From: CAYNWT01 sp964450955
GTDB lineage: Bacteria > Planctomycetota > Planctomycetia > Planctomycetales > Planctomycetaceae
Reading direction: 5' to 3'
Length of the DNA: 64,000 nt
Assembly: GCA_964450955.1 (NCBI GenBank)
Contig: CAYVFI010000012.1
Span: 62,001 to 126,000 of the forward strand
In this document: positions 35,352 to 43,457 of the stretch, in pieces
How the letters are laid out: every line of letters starts with the position of its first letter
Position numbering within the stretch: the stretch's first letter is position 1
Notes under the pieces: model-generated
Told to the model about the DNA's origin: nothing
Database searches by the model: none
The model's input: the letters and a program-made list of their open reading frames with translations, nothing else
Made by a program: the position numbers and the translations under genes

Positions 35352-36788
35352 TTACTTCCGATGTTTTCGTTGTGCGAGCGTCGCTCGCAACAAACCAATA
35401 CTGTTCTTCGCACGACCCAACAGACCGGGCGCGTGGAGTGTTTGAATCAGCTTCGTGAGTACCTCGGCGTCCACTGGCGTTGGTTCGTCCAGATGCGGAA
35501 GCCATGAACCGCGCTGTCGCACGATTGCTTTCAACTGAGTCATCTCTTCCAGCCCGGCTGTTCCCCGCGTGATTCCGAATCCACTGTTGCCGCGACCGCC
35601 GAATGGAATTCGAGGATCGGCGGTCGGCACAATCATATCGTTCACAACCACGCAGCCCGCGTTGACTCGACGAACCAATTCGTCCGTTTCCGAATTTTCC
35701 GCACCAAACACCGTCGCGCCGAGTGCATACGGACACTCATCATTCATTGACAAGGCTTCGGCCGTGTCGTTGTAAGCCATGATGGACGTCACGGGTTCGA
35801 ACACATCGGCTTTCGCGATATCCATACCTGGCGTGACGTTCGTGAGAACGGTCGGTTCGTCGTGCAGCAACTTCGCACCGCTGGCCAACGCCTGCTGTAC
35901 CAATTGTTCCCGTACACTAAAGTTCGTATCCGCCCCACGACCGGCCTGCAGCGCGTTCTTCACCCCATCAACAAACTGCGATGCAACAGAAGTCGAAACC
36001 AACACCCGACGCGGAGCAATACAGGTCCGGCTTCCGTTGAATGTCAGCCCCAAAACCAAACACCTGACCGCGCGGTCGATGTTGGCTGAACCGGTGACAA
36101 ACATCGCATCGCAACCAGACAATTCCATCGTGGACGGAACCAATTTGTCCGCCAACAAATCTTGAATCGCGCGGCCGGTCCCGACGGAACCAGTTAGAAC
36201 CAGCTTGTCGATCCCGCATCCCACAGCGTGTTGAACAGATTCCACCGCCTCAGGCAAAACAACAAACAGCCGCGGGTCCAGCCCCGATTGGACCAACAGG
36301 TCCCGCAGCACCATTGCCGCGTCAGCACAGCCAACAGCCGGCTTCCACAGTACGGCGTTGCCCGCGACAATCGCTTGTAAGGCCTGAATGCCGGCCAGCA
36401 TAAGCGGGTAGTTGGACGGAGCGACAATCAGAACCAGGCCGAACGGATCACGCTGCAGTTCAACTCCAACCGAACGCAACCAGGCCGCTCGACCTCGATT
36501 CCCCAGCCGTTTGGTCGCCAGCGTTTTCGCAGCAGTTTTCTCAAGAAACCGACACGCGTCTGCCAGCGGTAGCACTTCCGACGCCAGTGTCTCAGCAAGG
36601 TTCGAGCGACCGCACGAAAGTGCCAGTTTGTCAGGATCAGAACCAATCGCCAGTCGCAGCGCACGAATGCAGCCGAGACGGTCTGAGACGGAACGTTCCT
36701 GCCACTCCCGCTGAGCCGTGCGTGCTGATTGAATGCGATCGAGGAACTCAACCGATGCCCGCGCACTATCCACCACCGCGCCGGTCAC
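35352..36788 (-). CDS. Aldehyde dehydrogenase of the carotenoid operon
   Basis: NAD(P)-dependent oxidation of an aldehyde to a carboxylate. Landmarks: IVAPSNYPLMLAGIQALQAIVAGNAVLWKP (nucleotide-binding N-domain), VLTGSVGTGRAI (the GxxxxG turn), MELSGCDAM (general-base Glu) and FNGSRTCIAPRRV with the catalytic Cys. In C30 carotenoid pathways an aldehyde dehydrogenase converts the apo-carotenal made by a CrtP-type oxidase to the acid; the position between two CrtI-type genes supports that reading. The start is uncertain. The frame opens at a TTG (36827), but that codon is inside a perfect inverted repeat, so I prefer a GTG at 36788 (others at 36776 and 36773). The product is then about 478 residues, normal for the family. 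Confidence 0.87.
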   Translation of the reverse strand: MTGAVVDSARASVEFLDRIQSARTAQREWQERSVSDRLGCIRALRLAIGSDPDKLALSCGRSNLAETLASEVLPLADACRFLEKTAAKTLATKRLGNRGRAAWLRSVGVELQRDPFGLVLIVAPSNYPLMLAGIQALQAIVAGNAVLWKPAVGCADAAMVLRDLLVQSGLDPRLFVVLPEAVESVQHAVGCGIDKLVLTGSVGTGRAIQDLLADKLVPSTMELSGCDAMFVTGSANIDRAVRCLVLGLTFNGSRTCIAPRRVLVSTSVASQFVDGVKNALQAGRGADTNFSVREQLVQQALASGAKLLHDEPTVLTNVTPGMDIAKADVFEPVTSIMAYNDTAEALSMNDECPYALGATVFGAENSETDELVRRVNAGCVVVNDMIVPTADPRIPFGGRGNSGFGITRGTAGLEEMTQLKAIVRQRGSWLPHLDEPTPVDAEVLTKLIQTLHAPGLLGRAKNSIGLLRATLAQRKHRK

Positions 36789-36803
36789 AACTTCAGCCCT
36801 GCT

Positions 36804-36936
36804 GTACCTGGGGCCTCCGAGCCCCAAGGTTCTAAGACTCTGCTGCTTCGCAAGCGTGGATCAGCGGTGGACGTGGTTTGAGAATCGCCAGAGACGCATC
36901 GACGCGCGTGCTTGGGGCTCGGAGGCCCGCAAGTAC
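36804..36936. repeat. Inverted repeat element inside the carotenoid operon
   Basis: GGGCCTCCGAGCCCCAAG (36811-36828) is the exact reverse complement of 36911-36928. The pairing extends outward with GTACYTG (one mismatch, one gap) to 36804 and 36936. The arms enclose about 82 bp with no coding character. It looks like a small palindromic mobile or REP-type element inserted between the two operon genes. Confidence 0.7.
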
Positions 36937-36972
36937 GGAACATTGCAGCTTCAATGGTGATACACCGTACCA

Positions 36973-38496
36973 TCACGAAACCTCCGCCATCGCGCGGCGT
37001 GGAGTGGTTCCGAGTTCTTTCTCAATCAACTTACTGGTAATCCGGGCGGACTCATAAATGACTGGCAGGCCGCTGCCGGGATGCGTGCCGCCGCCGACCA
37101 GGTACACGCCGTCAAGTTCTTCGAATTTGTTGTGCGGGCGGTTCAACAACATCTGGCCAAGATTGTGAGCCAAATTAAACGTCGCGCCGTTGTAGACTTC
37201 GTAGCTGGTGTCCCAGTCGTCCGGAGTAAGAACCTTTTCGAATCGGATGCGTGATTCCAAATCGGTAATACCAACCTTCTCCAACTGCTTAATCGCGCGA
37301 GCTCGAAAAGCGTCGCGCTGCTTTGACCAGTCGATGTTGGGATGCTGGTGAGAACACGGAACCAGCAGATACAGCGTGCTCATCCCTTCCGGGGCCAGCG
37401 TGGAATCTGTCACGCATGCGTTTTGCAGATAGAACGACGGGTCTTCCGATAAAACGTGTTCTTCTTCGATCTCGCGGATGTTCTTCAGGTAGTCGTCAGC
37501 GATGTGGATCAAATGATGCGGTAGGTCGTACTTACCCTCGATGCCAAGGTACATCATGAACGTCGAACACGAAAACTTCTTCTTCGCAATCTTCTCATCC
37601 GTCCATCGCTTGCGGAGTTCGTTCGGAACCAGTCGTTCCATCGCGCGCGAGAAGTCGGCGTTAATGACCAGTGCGTCGGTTTCGTAACCCTGGTGTTTCG
37701 TCTTAAGGCCCGTGCAGCGGCGACCTTTGAATGTCAGGCGTTCGACGGGTTCGTTTAGATGAATCTCGACGCCCATGTCGGTCGCGATTTCGGCCATGCG
37801 CTCGCTAACTGCACTGCAGCCACCGGTGGGGTGATACACACCGTATTCGTATTCCAGGAACGCGAGAATTGTGAAGAAGCTGGGGCAGCGAAACGGCGAC
37901 ATGCCCAGGTACTTCGATTGAAACGACAACGCGATGACCATCCGCGGATCTTTGAACGACTTTTGTAGTTCGTCCGCGACCGACCGCCATGGCTTGAGCC
38001 ACGGAGCGGCCTTGATGGTGTCGGCGTTGACCAGATCAATGATGCTGCTGAACGGAGCTTCAAGAATCGGCCTGAACTTCGCCAGCTTCTCTCGATTGTG
38101 ATCCATAAACGCCCGGAACTGGTCGGCGTCGTCGCCCGCAAATCGACGAATTTCTTCGACCATCCGATCGATATCGGGCGTGGCGTCCAGGTGTCCGCCG
38201 GTTCCAAAGTTGATTCGATATTGTGGGTCCAGCTTCGTCATGGGCACTTCGTCCCACAGGTTCAGGCCGACCTCTTTAAACACATCTTCCAACACACGCG
38301 GGTACAGGAAGAAAGTGGGGCCAAGGTCGAATCGGAAGCCTTCTTCTTCAATCGCCGAACACCGCCCGCCTACTCGCGGCAGGCGTTCGAACACGCGAAC
38401 TTTTTTGCCCTGATGAGCAAGCAGCATGGCGGCAGCCAGTCCACCAGGTCCGGCTCCAATGATTGAAACAACAGGTTGGTTCGTCCGTGAATTCAA
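36973..38496 (-). CDS. CrtN/CrtI-type carotenoid desaturase
   Basis: The 507-residue flavoprotein has FAD motif VSIIGAGPGGLAAAMLLAHQGKKVRVFE (about residues 10-37), then VGGRCSAIEEEGFRFDLGPTFFLYP, the substrate-domain motif PTGGCSAVSERMAEIA and the C-terminal ELDGVYLVGGGTHPGSGLPVIYESARI. It would desaturate squalene, dehydrosqualene or phytoene to a coloured polyene. It overlaps the synthase-IspH gene by 4 nt, so product and enzyme are made together. The known planctomycete carotenoids are C30, which makes a CrtN-like role more likely than a CrtI-like one; that is inference from taxonomy, not sequence. Confidence 0.9.
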   Translation of the reverse strand: MNSRTNQPVVSIIGAGPGGLAAAMLLAHQGKKVRVFERLPRVGGRCSAIEEEGFRFDLGPTFFLYPRVLEDVFKEVGLNLWDEVPMTKLDPQYRINFGTGGHLDATPDIDRMVEEIRRFAGDDADQFRAFMDHNREKLAKFRPILEAPFSSIIDLVNADTIKAAPWLKPWRSVADELQKSFKDPRMVIALSFQSKYLGMSPFRCPSFFTILAFLEYEYGVYHPTGGCSAVSERMAEIATDMGVEIHLNEPVERLTFKGRRCTGLKTKHQGYETDALVINADFSRAMERLVPNELRKRWTDEKIAKKKFSCSTFMMYLGIEGKYDLPHHLIHIADDYLKNIREIEEEHVLSEDPSFYLQNACVTDSTLAPEGMSTLYLLVPCSHQHPNIDWSKQRDAFRARAIKQLEKVGITDLESRIRFEKVLTPDDWDTSYEVYNGATFNLAHNLGQMLLNRPHNKFEELDGVYLVGGGTHPGSGLPVIYESARITSKLIEKELGTTPRRAMAEVS

Positions 38497-40385
38497 GAGG
38501 TCCGCCCTTTCCTGGCGTTGATTTCCAGTTCGACTGGCAAAGGGAACACGCGGTCTTCGCGTGTGTGAGTGCGGATTTCAACATCCACGTTGAAGTGAGA
38601 ACTTAACCAGTTCATTACGTCTTCCACAGCGCTCTCAGGCGCGCTGGCTCCGGCGGTAATCGCCACGGTTTGGCAGTCAGCAAAGTCGCTTCGAACCAGT
38701 TCGTCGGCGCCATCAATCAACCATGCTTTGACATCGTGTTCGATCGCCAGTTCTTTAAGCCGCTGGCTGTTAGAACTGTTTTGGCTACCCACAACGACCA
38801 CAGCATCCGCTTCGTCACAAAGTGTCTGAATAGCGGCCTGCCGATTTTGGGTCGCGTAGCAAATGTCGTCTTTCGGTGGGCCGATGATGTCAGGGAACTT
38901 CTGTTCCAACAACGCCACTAACCTGGCCGTGTCTGAAACGCTAAGCGTAGTCTGAGTCAACCAGGCCAACGGGGTGCCAGCGGGAAATTCCAACGTGGCA
39001 ATGTCCGCTTCGGATTGCACGATGCGAATAGAATCGGGCGCTTCACCGACAGTGCCGACCACTTCATCATGCCCTTCATGACCGATGAGAATAATCTGGT
39101 AACCCAACTTCGCAAACCGCGCCGCTTCGATGTGAACCTTGGCAACCAGCGGGCATGTGGCGTCAATTGTGAACAGATCGCGGTCCTTCGCGGCGGTCCG
39201 CACTTCAGGCGACACACCATGTGCAGAGAAAATAAGGTTCGAACCGTGCGGCACTTCGTCAATCGCATCCACAAACACAGCTCCACGCGCTGTGAAGTTT
39301 TCAACCACGTGGCGGTTGTGAACGATTTCGTGATACACGTAAATCGGTGTTCCCAGGCGTTCGATCGCGATGTCCAGCGCTTTGATTGCCATCTCAACAC
39401 CAGCGCAAAATCCACGCGGCGCGGCCAACAGAACCTTCAGCCGAGCCGTGTTGGAACCAGCCTGCGATTTCGCCTGCGAATCTTCCGCAAGAACTGATGC
39501 AATGATTTCGCCCACAACTTCCCGAGACACTTTCGTGCCCGGACCGTGTTCCTGAACACAGCACAACGTTGCAGTCGCGAGTCGAACCGGTAGCCGAGTG
39601 AACTGCACAATTCCGGATGACGCGTTCGCCTGTGCTAACACGCGCGTGTATTCCGCGGCGTACCACAGGTCGCTGTGAGCCAGGTCAAACAGGTGTTCTC
39701 GCGGGACGATGGGATGCACAAACTGCCGACCCTCGCTGGCGTCGTCGCCCGAGTCTTTCAGAATGTTGACCAGTTGCAGACCTTCGCCGAAAAGCGGAGC
39801 GAACTGCATGAGTTCACTGCGGACATCGGCTAGTTGCGGTTCGTTGAGAATGAACAACTCAGTCAGAAGTTCGCCCACAATCCCGGCCACGAAGTAGCAG
39901 TACTGACGTAATTCCAGCAACGACTTAAGCCGGACGTTGCCTGACGGACCGCCCGCTGATGTGAACCGCTGCATGCCGTCTGACGATTCAAGAACACGGC
40001 GGCGGATGATGGAACTCGCGTCAGGATTCGTCCCCAACATACTTAGCAGTCGCGGCAATTCCTGAATGAGTTCAGCACACGCGGGATCGTCGTGCGGAGC
40101 CGTGTCATTCGCCGAGTCACAAAATTGTTTTGCAGCCTGCGGGTCACCCGATTCCAGGGCTGACTTAAACTCATGGAACAACCGCCGCTTTGTGCGTCGA
40201 TCGACCAAAACGCCATCCTCGACAGTATCGGCGATGCGAAACAGCAGGTACGCGATTCCCACCTGCTGGCGTAACTGTTCAGGCAGCAGCGGTATATTCA
40301 AAGCAAACGTTCGACTGGTGCGCATAAGCAGCGCCCCAACTAACGTTTCGTCGGGTAATTGTGATGCCGGGGTACTCTGTTCCAT
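38493..40385 (-). CDS. Fusion: squalene/phytoene synthase domain + IspH (HMBPP reductase)
   Basis: The 630-residue bifunctional protein starts at the ATG at 40385 (MEQSTPASQ); an upstream in-frame start adds 62 unrelated residues. Residues about 15-300 are a squalene/phytoene synthase with both Asp-rich motifs: DTVED (53-57) and the NILKDSGDDASEGRQF segment (Asp211, Asp215). A linker of about 14 residues follows. Residues 316-605 are a complete IspH: the three cluster cysteines Cys327 (PRGFCAGV), Cys411 (DATCPLVAKVH) and Cys509 (DDICYATQNRQ), His389 in SAHGVS, GHEGHDEVVGT (His439, Glu441), TQTTLS, SSNSQRL and ASAPE. IspH makes the C5 units IPP/DMAPP; the synthase condenses two prenyl diphosphates. 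First gene of the operon. Confidence 0.93.
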   Translation of the reverse strand: MEQSTPASQLPDETLVGALLMRTSRTFALNIPLLPEQLRQQVGIAYLLFRIADTVEDGVLVDRRTKRRLFHEFKSALESGDPQAAKQFCDSANDTAPHDDPACAELIQELPRLLSMLGTNPDASSIIRRRVLESSDGMQRFTSAGGPSGNVRLKSLLELRQYCYFVAGIVGELLTELFILNEPQLADVRSELMQFAPLFGEGLQLVNILKDSGDDASEGRQFVHPIVPREHLFDLAHSDLWYAAEYTRVLAQANASSGIVQFTRLPVRLATATLCCVQEHGPGTKVSREVVGEIIASVLAEDSQAKSQAGSNTARLKVLLAAPRGFCAGVEMAIKALDIAIERLGTPIYVYHEIVHNRHVVENFTARGAVFVDAIDEVPHGSNLIFSAHGVSPEVRTAAKDRDLFTIDATCPLVAKVHIEAARFAKLGYQIILIGHEGHDEVVGTVGEAPDSIRIVQSEADIATLEFPAGTPLAWLTQTTLSVSDTARLVALLEQKFPDIIGPPKDDICYATQNRQAAIQTLCDEADAVVVVGSQNSSNSQRLKELAIEHDVKAWLIDGADELVRSDFADCQTVAITAGASAPESAVEDVMNWLSSHFNVDVEIRTHTREDRVFPLPVELEINARKGRTS

Positions 40386-40653
40386 TTCACACCCAGTATA
40401 CGCAGTTGGAGTGACTTTGGATTCGATTTGGCGGCGATGAGTAAGCCTTTTGAGCCGAGATGGGCTGTAAGCGTCGAGAACCGGCGAGTTTGGGGTCAAC
40501 AAATCGACCCGGCAAAGAAAAACCGCCTGCTTGCAGTCGTGCATGGTGACCACTTCCCACTCGCACACCACTCAGGCACACGAAACGCACTTGCATATTA
40601 GTTGCATGTAGATACAGTGTACGAATTCGAGTCGCTACAAAGAAAGATGGGCC
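40386..40653. promoter_or_regulatory. Divergent promoter region, carotenoid operon / CobW gene
   Basis: About 270 bp that must hold both promoters. TTGCAT occurs twice, one helical turn apart (40591-40596 and 40602-40607). The first has TACAGT (40613-40618) 16 bp downstream, a weak promoter match for the plus-strand gene, and the repeat could be an operator. No Zur-type palindrome is clear. Confidence 0.35.
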
Positions 40654-41913
40654 ATGTTCGCAGATTCAAAAAAGCTTCCGGTTACCGTACTTAGCGGTTT
40701 TTTGGGAGCCGGCAAAACGACGCTTCTGAACCATGTTTTGGCGAACCGCGATGGGCTTAAAGTCGCCGTCATCGTCAATGACATGAGCGAAGTGAATATC
40801 GATGCAGCGCTTGTGCGAGATGGGAACGCCGAGCTTTCCAGAACCGATGAGCAGTTGGTGGAAATGTCGAACGGCTGCATTTGCTGCACTCTGCGCGAAG
40901 ACCTTTTGCTCGAAGTCAAACGACTGGCGGACGAAAACCGCTTCGACTATCTGCTGATTGAATCAACCGGCATCAGCGAACCGATGCCCGTTGCTGAGAC
41001 ATTCACCTTTCAGGATGAAAGCGGTGAAGGGCTCTCGGATGTCTCAGAGCTGGATACGATGGTGACCGTCGTTGACGCGGCAAACTTCATGCGGGACTTC
41101 GGATCGTGGGACGATTTGAAGGATCGAAACATGGAACTGGGCGAAGACGATGATCGCAACATCGTTGATTTGCTAGTCGATCAGGTCGAGTTTGCCAACG
41201 TGATCATTGTGAACAAGACCGATCTGGTATCGCCACAGCAAGTTGGCACCATCAAGAAGATTATCGGGCAACTTAACAGCACGGCGCTGGTACTCGAATC
41301 GACCAAAAGCCGCGTGCCGTTGAAGGAAATCCTCAATACCGGACGTTTCAAGTTTGACCAGGCACAGGATTTGTCTTCTGACTGGTTGGCAATTCCACGC
41401 GGTGAAGAGGAGACCGAAACCGAAGAGTATGGTATCTCCAACTTCGTTTTCCGCAGCGACCGTCCATTCCATCCGCAGCGAATCTGGGATGCCATTGGCA
41501 ACGATATGGAAACAGGACTTTTTCACAATGTCCTGCGAAGTAAGGGAGTGACTTGGATCGCGTCGCGTCACGACTGGGCCTACAACTGGTCGCAGGCCGG
41601 GTGTTCAGTCGTGCTTGAGCCAGCAGGATTTTGGTGGGCTTCGGCTCCCAAAGAGTCATGGCCGGAAGAAGAGGAAGTTATTGCCGAAATCCAAAAGCGG
41701 CTGACCAGCGAATACGGCGACCGCCAGCAGGAACTGGTTTTCATCGGCCAGAACCTCGACCAGGATCATGTGACGGGCATTCTTAACCAATGCCTGTTGA
41801 CCGATGAGGAATACGAATTGGGGCCGGCGTCCTGGGCTCACTTTGAAGACCCGTTGGCCCCGATCGTGATGGAGACCGAGGACGACTATCTCGAAGACGA
41901 GTACGCAACGTAA
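40654..41913 (+). CDS. CobW/COG0523 GTP-binding metallochaperone (ZigA/YciC-like)
   Basis: The 419-residue P-loop GTPase has Walker A GFLGAGKTT (15-23), the metal-binding CxCC motif NGCICCTL (Cys75, Cys77, Cys78), the ESTGISEPMPV segment after Walker B, and the GTP-specificity motif NKTD (about 188-191). Its C-terminal CobW_C domain includes KGVTWIASRHDWAYNWSQAG. It belongs to the ZigA/YciC branch that hands zinc to client proteins under zinc shortage. An acidic tail (EDDYLEDEY) ends the protein. Zur control is common for the family, but I cannot show a site. It is divergent from the carotenoid operon. Confidence 0.9.
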   Translation: MFADSKKLPVTVLSGFLGAGKTTLLNHVLANRDGLKVAVIVNDMSEVNIDAALVRDGNAELSRTDEQLVEMSNGCICCTLREDLLLEVKRLADENRFDYLLIESTGISEPMPVAETFTFQDESGEGLSDVSELDTMVTVVDAANFMRDFGSWDDLKDRNMELGEDDDRNIVDLLVDQVEFANVIIVNKTDLVSPQQVGTIKKIIGQLNSTALVLESTKSRVPLKEILNTGRFKFDQAQDLSSDWLAIPRGEEETETEEYGISNFVFRSDRPFHPQRIWDAIGNDMETGLFHNVLRSKGVTWIASRHDWAYNWSQAGCSVVLEPAGFWWASAPKESWPEEEEVIAEIQKRLTSEYGDRQQELVFIGQNLDQDHVTGILNQCLLTDEEYELGPASWAHFEDPLAPIVMETEDDYLEDEYAT

Positions 41914-41969
41914 CGCCGGTCGATGCGGCTGCTGCAGGTTGAGTGGTACCCCTCGAATTAGGAACGCTT

Positions 41970-42257
41970 GTGAAGAACAAAGCATTACGAATCGCGAGTG
42001 TTATCAGCTCGTTGATGTTGTTGACACTTTTCGTTCTCTACAAAGCGGGAACCTTTAGCCTGCTATCGGCAGACAACGACGCCGAACCTGTCGCGCACGA
42101 TGATGCCAGATCCACAGAGTCTGAGGGAGTCTCATGGGCAGAAGTAACGAACAACGAAGACGAAATGATGGGCGGATCAAAGAGCGTTGTCATTGAACTC
42201 AACGACTCTGCCGATCTGCTTGTTACTCCAGATTCGCTTTCCGGTGCCCACAAGTGA
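41970..42257 (+). CDS. Small membrane-anchored hypothetical protein
   Basis: About 95 residues from the GTG at 41970; an in-frame GTG at 41943 adds nine. It has a basic start (KNKALR), one hydrophobic segment (IASVISSLMLLTLFVLYKAG), and then an acidic, polar, presumably periplasmic tail (DNDAEPVAHDDARSTESEG) ending in VVIELNDSADLLVTPDS. I recognise no family. The stop is 12 nt before the hydroxylase gene, so the two are likely co-transcribed and translated together. It could be a small accessory subunit of the membrane hydroxylase; that is inference from spacing alone. Confidence 0.6.
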   Translation: MKNKALRIASVISSLMLLTLFVLYKAGTFSLLSADNDAEPVAHDDARSTESEGVSWAEVTNNEDEMMGGSKSVVIELNDSADLLVTPDSLSGAHK

Positions 42258-42269
42258 GACCGACGGAAG

Positions 42270-43052
42270 ATGCACTACGTTTGGCTCATTCTGACGGCGC
42301 TGGGAAGTTTTCTGTTCCTGACAGTCGTGTTCCGTCCGCTGGAGTTATCATTTCCTGCGAAATCAAATCAGCGATTCCTGCGAGCGGACTGGTGGTTGGA
42401 TCTCTGCTTTTTTCTGGGGCAGTACCTGGTCTGGAATGGCCTGGTTGTTGGGGCTTTGTTTTACTTCCGTCAGTGGTTGAACCTCTTGGTGCCGGTCGCT
42501 TTTCGTTCGGCCGTTGCGTGTCAACCCTGGTGGCTGCAGATGGCCGAGGTCATCATACTCAGTGACATGTTGATTTACTGGGGACACCGACTGCAGCACC
42601 GTGCTGGATTCCTGTGGCGTTTTCATAAGGTCCATCACAGTGCGGAGCATCTGGATTGGCTGGCCGCTCATCGCGAACACCCTCTGGACACGATCTACAC
42701 AGTGGGTTTAATCAACCTGCCCGCGTTCCTGCTGGGATTTCCGCTGCAGACGCTTGTTGGCTTCATCGCGTTTCGAGGCCTATGGGCAATCTACATTCAC
42801 TCAAACGTCCGGCTTCCAACCGGACCGCTTCGGGTATTGCTTGGCGCTCCTGAACTACACCACTGGCACCATGACCTCGATAGGCAGGCCGGCAACTACG
42901 CCAACGTATCACCACTAATGGACGTCCTCTTCGGTACTTATCGTTGCCCCGATCACGAACCCGAGGCGTTCGGGATTGAAGAGCCCACCCCCGATTCCTA
43001 CGTGGGCTTTATGATCGAACCGCTACTGCCGAAACGCAAAGATCTATCCTGA
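42270..43052 (+). CDS. Fatty-acid hydroxylase / sterol desaturase superfamily membrane protein
   Basis: The 260-residue multi-pass membrane protein carries the full di-iron histidine set: HRLQH (106-110), HKVHH (119-123), HREH (134-137), His177 in IHSN and HHWHH (197-201). About four hydrophobic helices surround these. The superfamily includes sterol desaturases, fatty-acid and carotenoid hydroxylases and alkane-type oxygenases. The carotenoid operon starts only about 1.9 kb away on the other strand, so carotene or lipid ring/tail hydroxylation is possible, but the substrate cannot be read from sequence. It follows a small anchored protein by 12 nt. Confidence 0.88.
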   Translation: MHYVWLILTALGSFLFLTVVFRPLELSFPAKSNQRFLRADWWLDLCFFLGQYLVWNGLVVGALFYFRQWLNLLVPVAFRSAVACQPWWLQMAEVIILSDMLIYWGHRLQHRAGFLWRFHKVHHSAEHLDWLAAHREHPLDTIYTVGLINLPAFLLGFPLQTLVGFIAFRGLWAIYIHSNVRLPTGPLRVLLGAPELHHWHHDLDRQAGNYANVSPLMDVLFGTYRCPDHEPEAFGIEEPTPDSYVGFMIEPLLPKRKDLS

Positions 43053-43230
43053 ATCTCAACTTCTGAATGCAGGAGCGTTCGATCTTGCCATTCGATATTC
43101 GATCGATAGTGCCGGGCTCGAACGGATCGGCGAGGCAGTCTTATCGAAGGGCGACTTGCAACTCTGAAAACGCCGCAACTCCTACCGTGGGTACCGAGTT
43201 GTTTCGGACTCGACCCATCGGCGAGCGCGC

Positions 43231-43367
43231 AAAAAAAGGGCACCAGATAGAGAAACGGCTTCCCTGCCGGATTTACCATCCTTGGTAATTTCCATTACCT
43301 GATGTTGCGGCAGGTAGGGTGGCTGAGTGAGTGAGCGCTTCTCGTCTGGTGCCCAGTTTTGTAGGCG
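43231..43367 (-). ncRNA. Candidate structured small RNA, about 135 nt, unknown class
   Basis: On the minus strand the closing stem GGGCACCAGA (43345-43354 complement) pairs perfectly with TCTGGTGCCC (43238-43247 complement) and is followed at once by seven U (43231-43237). Nested inside are GAGAA/TTCTC (43250-43254 with 43339-43343), a perfect 7-bp CCTGCCG/CGGCAGG (43263-43269 with 43308-43314), and an apical GGTAAT-GGAA-ATTACC hairpin with a GNRA-type loop. A second hairpin, TTACCA-AGGA-TGGTAA, competes for the same bases. A promoter fits 5' of it. I do not recognise the class: it lacks SRP, tmRNA, RNase P and common riboswitch signatures. Confidence 0.45.
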
Positions 43368-43373
43368 TGAGGG

Positions 43374-43402
43374 ATTAGGTTTTGAGACTGCCGGTGGTTC
43401 AA
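43374..43402 (-). promoter_or_regulatory. Candidate promoter of the structured RNA
   Basis: On the minus strand, TTGAAC (43402-43397) and CCTAAT (43379-43374) are separated by 17 bp. Transcription would begin near 43367, about 13 nt before the closing stem. Confidence 0.35.
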
Positions 43403-43457
43403 AATACTGAACCAGCCGCATCGTTACTGTTGGCTAAACAGGAACGGCTATCTGCGA

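Larger units (their letters stand above)
43053..43457. other. Intergenic region holding a candidate structured RNA
   Basis: About 405 bp between the hydroxylase gene (+) and mraZ (-). The mraZ-distal part folds into the structure listed at 43231-43367. A hairpin GGTTCA-AAATAC-TGAACC (43395-43412) lies just after mraZ. There is no protein-coding frame of note. Confidence 0.45.

Noticed and set aside
43231..43354. SRP RNA, 6S RNA or a known riboswitch for the structured RNA
   Set aside because: The SRP GGAAGCAG-type apical motif is missing, the size is below 6S RNA, and I find no TPP, cobalamin, c-di-GMP or SAM signatures.
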